31,478 nucleotides of DNA. Source: JBDTGE01 sp050742975. Its GTDB lineage: Bacteria; Actinomycetota; Actinomycetes; Mycobacteriales; Jatrophihabitantaceae. Under the pieces are notes generated by a model. That model was not told the origin of the DNA and searched no databases. It was given only the letters and a program-made list of their open reading frames with translations. A program made the translations under genes and the position numbers. The stretch covers positions 1 through 31,478 of the forward strand of contig JBOGDQ010000075.1 in the NCBI GenBank assembly GCA_050742975.1, given 5' to 3'. Below, one piece after another: positions 28,409 through 31,478 of this stretch (positions within the stretch are counted from its first letter, which is position 1; each line of letters opens with the position of its first letter).

Positions 28409-30949
28409 ATGACCTCGACGCCGACTTCGACACCGCGCGATCGTTTCGTCCGGGTCCGCAACGCTCGCGAGCACAACCTCGATCACGTCGACGTTGCCGC
28501 GCCTCGCGATTCGCTGGTCGTCTTCACCGGCGTTTCCGGCTCGGGCAAGTCGTCGCTCGCGTTCGGCACGATCTACGCCGAGGCCCAGCGCCGCTACCTC
28601 GAATCGGTCGCCCCGTACGCGCGTCGGCTCATCGAGCAGGCCAGCGCACCGCACGTCGACGACATCGCCGGGCTGCCCCCGGCCATCGCGCTGCAGCAGC
28701 GACGGGGTGCCCCGACGCCCCGCTCCTCGGTCGGGACGATCACCATGATCTCGAACTCGCTGCGCATGCTGTTCTCCCGCGCGGGGAGCTACCCGGACGG
28801 AGCGGCGCGCCTCGACTCGGACGCCTTCTCGCCGAACACCGTCGCGGGCGCCTGCCCCGAGTGCCACGGCCTGGGTCGGGTGCACACCGTGAGCGAGGCC
28901 TCCCTCGTGCCCGACCCGTCGCTGAGCATCCGCGAGCGGGCCATCGCCGCGTGGCCCGGCGCCTGGCAGGGCAAGAACTACCGCGACATCCTCAGCGTGC
29001 TCGGCTACGACATCGACGTGCCCTGGTCACAGCTGCCGCAGGAGCAGCGCGACTGGATCCTGTTCACCGACGAGCGCCCGGTCGTCACCGTCCACGCCGA
29101 ACGCGAGGCCGGCCGGATCCAGCGACCGTACGAGGGGATGTACCTCAGCGCCCGGGCGTACGTGCTGCACACCTACGCGAGCACGAACAGCGCGACCCTG
29201 CGCAAGCGGGTGGCCCGGTTCGTCGTCTCCTCCGCCTGTCCCGTCTGCCACGGCAAGCGGCTGCAGCCAGCCTCGCTGGCGGTGCGCTTCGCCGGGCAGG
29301 ACATCACCGAACTCGCGGCCCTGCCGCTGACCGACCTCGCGGCCGTGCTGCGGCCGAGCGCCGGGGGCGCACAGCCGGACGGGTACTCCGAGGCGGCGGC
29401 CTTGCTCGCCGACGACGTGCGGGAGAGGGCTTCAGCGCTGACCGAACTCGGCCTCGGGTACCTCAGCGCCGATCGCTCGACGCCGACGCTCTCGGCCGGT
29501 GAGCTGCAACGGCTGCGGCTGGCGACCCAACTGCGGTCCGGGCTGTTCGGCGTGCTGTACGTGCTCGACGAGCCGTCGGCGGGCCTGCACCCGGCGGACA
29601 CCGAAGCGCTGCTGAGCTCGCTCGATCGCCTGCGTGCGGCGGGGAACTCGCTGTTCGTGGTCGAGCACGAACTCGACGTGATCCGGCGGGCCGACTGGAT
29701 CGTCGACGTCGGACCGGGTCCCGGTGAGCACGGTGGTCAGGTCGTCTACAGCGGGCCGGTCGCCGGACTCGTCGAGGCCGAGGAGTCCGTCACCCGCCGC
29801 TACCTGTTCGACGAGAACCGCCCGCGGGTCGAGCCTCCCGATCCGCGCGAAGCGACCGGCTGGCTGCGGCTCGGCGGCATCGGCCGGCACAACCTGGTCG
29901 ACCTGTCGGTGGACGTCCCGCTCGGCGTGTTCACGGTGGTGACCGGCGTGTCCGGATCAGGCAAGTCCACGCTGGTCAGCCAGGTGTTGGCCGATGTCGT
30001 CGCCGATCACCTCGAGGTCAGGCGCGACGCCGACGATCTGCCGAACGACAACGGTGCCTCGGACGACACCGGTGTGTCGGACGACGGTGCGGCGGACGAC
30101 GTTCCGGCGGATAGCCAGCCGGTGACGGCCAACGGGCTGGAGCTGATCGACCGGCTGGTGCAGGTCGACCAGAAGCCGATCGGTCGCACGCCGCGCTCGA
30201 ACCTGGCGACGTACACCGGGATGTTCGACGCCGTCCGCAAGGTCTTCGCCTCGACCACCGAGGCGAAGCGGCGCGGTTACGGCGTGGGCCGGTTCTCCTT
30301 CAACGTCAAGGGTGGTCGCTGCGAGACCTGCGAGGGCGAGGGGTTCGTGTCGGTGGAGCTGCTGTTCCTGCCCGGGACGTACACGCCGTGCCCGACCTGT
30401 CACGGTGCGCGCTACAACCCGCAGACGCTCGAGGTGACCTACCGCGGCCGGACCGTCGCCGACGTCCTGGACCTCACCGTCGAGCAGGCAGCGGAGTTCC
30501 TTTCCGACGTACCGTCCGCCGCCCGCAGCCTGCGGACGCTCGCCGAGGTCGGGCTCGGCTACCTGCGGCTCGGGCAGCCGGCGACGACGCTGTCCGGCGG
30601 CGAGGCGCAGCGGATCAAGCTCGCCACCGAGCTGCAACGCGCGCGTCGCGGGAACACGCTGTACCTGCTGGACGAGCCGACGACCGGGCTGCATCCGGCC
30701 GACGTGGCCGTGCTGATGCGGCAGCTGCACGGGCTGGTGGCCGCGGGCAGCACCGTCGTGCTGGTCGAGCACGACATGGACGTCGCTGCGGCCGCCGACT
30801 GGATCATCGATATGGGGCCGGGCGGTGGCGACGCGGGTGGGCGGATCGTCGCGTCGGGCCCGCCGGCCGAGCTGGCACGGGCGGCCGGATCGGTGACGGC
30901 ACCGTACCTGGCCACCCGGCTGGATCGGCTGGCTACGGGACGACGATGA
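28409..30949 (+). CDS. UvrA2-type excinuclease-like ATPase (lacks UvrB-binding domain)
   Basis: An 846-residue tandem ABC ATPase of the UvrA family. Two Walker A loops are present, GVSGSGKSSL (41-50) and GVSGSGKSTL (near 515). Each half has a zinc-finger-like Cys module: CPECHGLG (149-156) and CPVCHGK in the first, CETCEGEGF and CPTCHGARY in the second. There are two ABC signatures (TLSAGELQR, TLSGGEAQR) and two Walker B segments (VLDEPSAGLHP, LLDEPTTGLHP). Only about 60 residues separate the first nucleotide loop from the first zinc module, where UvrA1 has the UvrB-binding domain, so it is the short UvrA2 class linked to tolerance of DNA-binding drugs. An acidic low-complexity insert lies at about 540-573. 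ATG 28409 has no strong ribosome-binding site. The 3' end overlaps the convergent stress-protein gene by 17 bp. Confidence 0.9.
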   Translation: MTSTPTSTPRDRFVRVRNAREHNLDHVDVAAPRDSLVVFTGVSGSGKSSLAFGTIYAEAQRRYLESVAPYARRLIEQASAPHVDDIAGLPPAIALQQRRGAPTPRSSVGTITMISNSLRMLFSRAGSYPDGAARLDSDAFSPNTVAGACPECHGLGRVHTVSEASLVPDPSLSIRERAIAAWPGAWQGKNYRDILSVLGYDIDVPWSQLPQEQRDWILFTDERPVVTVHAEREAGRIQRPYEGMYLSARAYVLHTYASTNSATLRKRVARFVVSSACPVCHGKRLQPASLAVRFAGQDITELAALPLTDLAAVLRPSAGGAQPDGYSEAAALLADDVRERASALTELGLGYLSADRSTPTLSAGELQRLRLATQLRSGLFGVLYVLDEPSAGLHPADTEALLSSLDRLRAAGNSLFVVEHELDVIRRADWIVDVGPGPGEHGGQVVYSGPVAGLVEAEESVTRRYLFDENRPRVEPPDPREATGWLRLGGIGRHNLVDLSVDVPLGVFTVVTGVSGSGKSTLVSQVLADVVADHLEVRRDADDLPNDNGASDDTGVSDDGAADDVPADSQPVTANGLELIDRLVQVDQKPIGRTPRSNLATYTGMFDAVRKVFASTTEAKRRGYGVGRFSFNVKGGRCETCEGEGFVSVELLFLPGTYTPCPTCHGARYNPQTLEVTYRGRTVADVLDLTVEQAAEFLSDVPSAARSLRTLAEVGLGYLRLGQPATTLSGGEAQRIKLATELQRARRGNTLYLLDEPTTGLHPADVAVLMRQLHGLVAAGSTVVLVEHDMDVAAAADWIIDMGPGGGDAGGRIVASGPPAELARAAGSVTAPYLATRLDRLATGRR

Positions 30950-31370
30950 CCGGCCAGCGGGCCGCTCGCACCAGGTGGGTCGCGAGCGATCCGACGAATC
31001 GATGACCGGACTTCGTCGATGCCCCGACGACGATCGCGTCGGCGCGGAGCTCGTCGGCCAGTTGCGCGATCGCGTTGTACGGGCTGCCATGTCGCTCGAC
31101 GAAGCTGACCTCGATGTTCAGCCGCGGAGCCTGCACTTCGACCATCTCCCGCAGCTCCTGCGCGACCGTGGCGTTCTGCGCGGCCGTTGCCGCCACCACG
31201 GCGGGGACGGTGGCGCCGAGCAGGTTGGGGGAGTGCACGTACAGGCAGGTCAGGCGCGAGTGCTGCCTGTGGGCCATTCCCGCCGCATACGCGCCGGCGC
31301 GCAGCGAGGTTTCCGAACCATCGACGGCAACGAGAATCAACGATCGCCCGTCCTCGGCCTGCCCGAACAC
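30933..31370 (-). CDS. Universal stress protein (UspA family)
   Basis: A 145-residue single USP domain. The first strand and loop is SLILVAVDGSETSLRAGAYA, the middle is RLTCLYVHSPNLLG with a long helix (ATAAQNATVAQELREMVEVQ), and the C-terminus has the ATP-binding pattern IVVGASTKSGHRFVGSLATH, then VIVVP. The Gly/Ser spacing fits the nucleotide-binding group. These proteins are induced by starvation, hypoxia or oxidants. The start is uncertain: GTG 31370 gives a normal N-terminus, while an upstream GTG at 31421 would add 17 atypical residues (MMCRPDRCRARLGYRRC-like). The 3' end overlaps the UvrA-like gene tail-to-tail by 17 bp. Confidence 0.88.
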   Translation of the reverse strand: MFGQAEDGRSLILVAVDGSETSLRAGAYAAGMAHRQHSRLTCLYVHSPNLLGATVPAVVAATAAQNATVAQELREMVEVQAPRLNIEVSFVERHGSPYNAIAQLADELRADAIVVGASTKSGHRFVGSLATHLVRAARWPVIVVP

Positions 31371-31478
31371 GCACCGACGGTATCCCAGCCGAGCACGGCA
31401 GCGGTCCGGCCGACACATCACCCCGGAGCCGACCGTGATCGCTCGCGTAGCTGGACCTTGCGGTCAGACGAATTGTGG

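Noticed and set aside
1..31478. CRISPR arrays, tRNA/rRNA genes, insertion sequences, toxin-antitoxin or restriction genes
   Set aside because: No regularly spaced repeats, tRNA-like or rRNA-like segments, transposase motifs or defence-gene motifs were seen on reading both strands.

Overview
The window is high-GC DNA with GTG/ATG starts, pervasive 4-bp stop/start overlaps (GTGA/ATGA), a SigK/RskA sigma/anti-sigma pair, a SARP-type regulator, an actinobacterial class F sortase and a Met-rich lipoprotein. All of this points to a chromosomal segment of an actinobacterium (Actinomycetes). I cannot name the genus from sequence alone.

Layout. Positions 1-3120 are a decayed margin. It holds a Cys-rich hypothetical gene running off the left edge, an intact padR plus membrane-partner pair, and remnants of an ABC ATPase, a methyltransferase and a SnoaL-like gene. 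Positions 3125-9912 (minus strand) are one tightly coupled operon: FAD amine-oxidase-like protein, DUF1365, two cyclopropane-fatty-acid-synthase-like methyltransferases, DUF1295 membrane reductase-like protein, sigK, rskA. Positions 10185-13107 (plus) form the divergent arm: CHRD-domain surface protein, class F sortase, DoxX-like membrane protein, Met-rich lipoprotein. Three sites with the same architecture, CAATCC-N15-(A/C)CGAAT, lie before the oxidase, before the CHRD gene and before sigK. They fit the mycobacterial SigK promoter consensus as I remember it, so one sigma factor plausibly drives a membrane-lipid arm and a cell-surface arm and also feeds back on itself.

Positions 13387-17195 hold an SRPBCC-SDR fusion protein and a class I photolyase, transcribed divergently, followed by a MerR-type regulator with the adenosylcobalamin-photoreceptor (CarH/LitR) signature Trp-x9-Glu-His plus the Glu-x-His of the B12 loop. 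The SDR/photolyase intergenic region carries three consecutive 11-bp direct repeats, the geometry expected of a CarH operator. Together with the neighbouring lipid operon this looks like a light / singlet-oxygen response island. Its parts are known families; the two-regulator arrangement is the part worth testing.

Positions 17311-17992 are a frameshifted LuxR-family pseudogene. Then come a DUF2237 protein, a berberine-bridge-type FAD oxidoreductase, a 1041-residue SARP/AAA regulator, a 45-codon small ORF with a perfect 18-bp dyad upstream, and a PilZ-like protein. Positions 24366-28354 (minus) are a four-gene operon: SIS sugar isomerase, class II aldolase, ABC ATPase, ABC-2 permease. A UvrA2-type ATPase (plus) and a convergent universal stress protein close the window.
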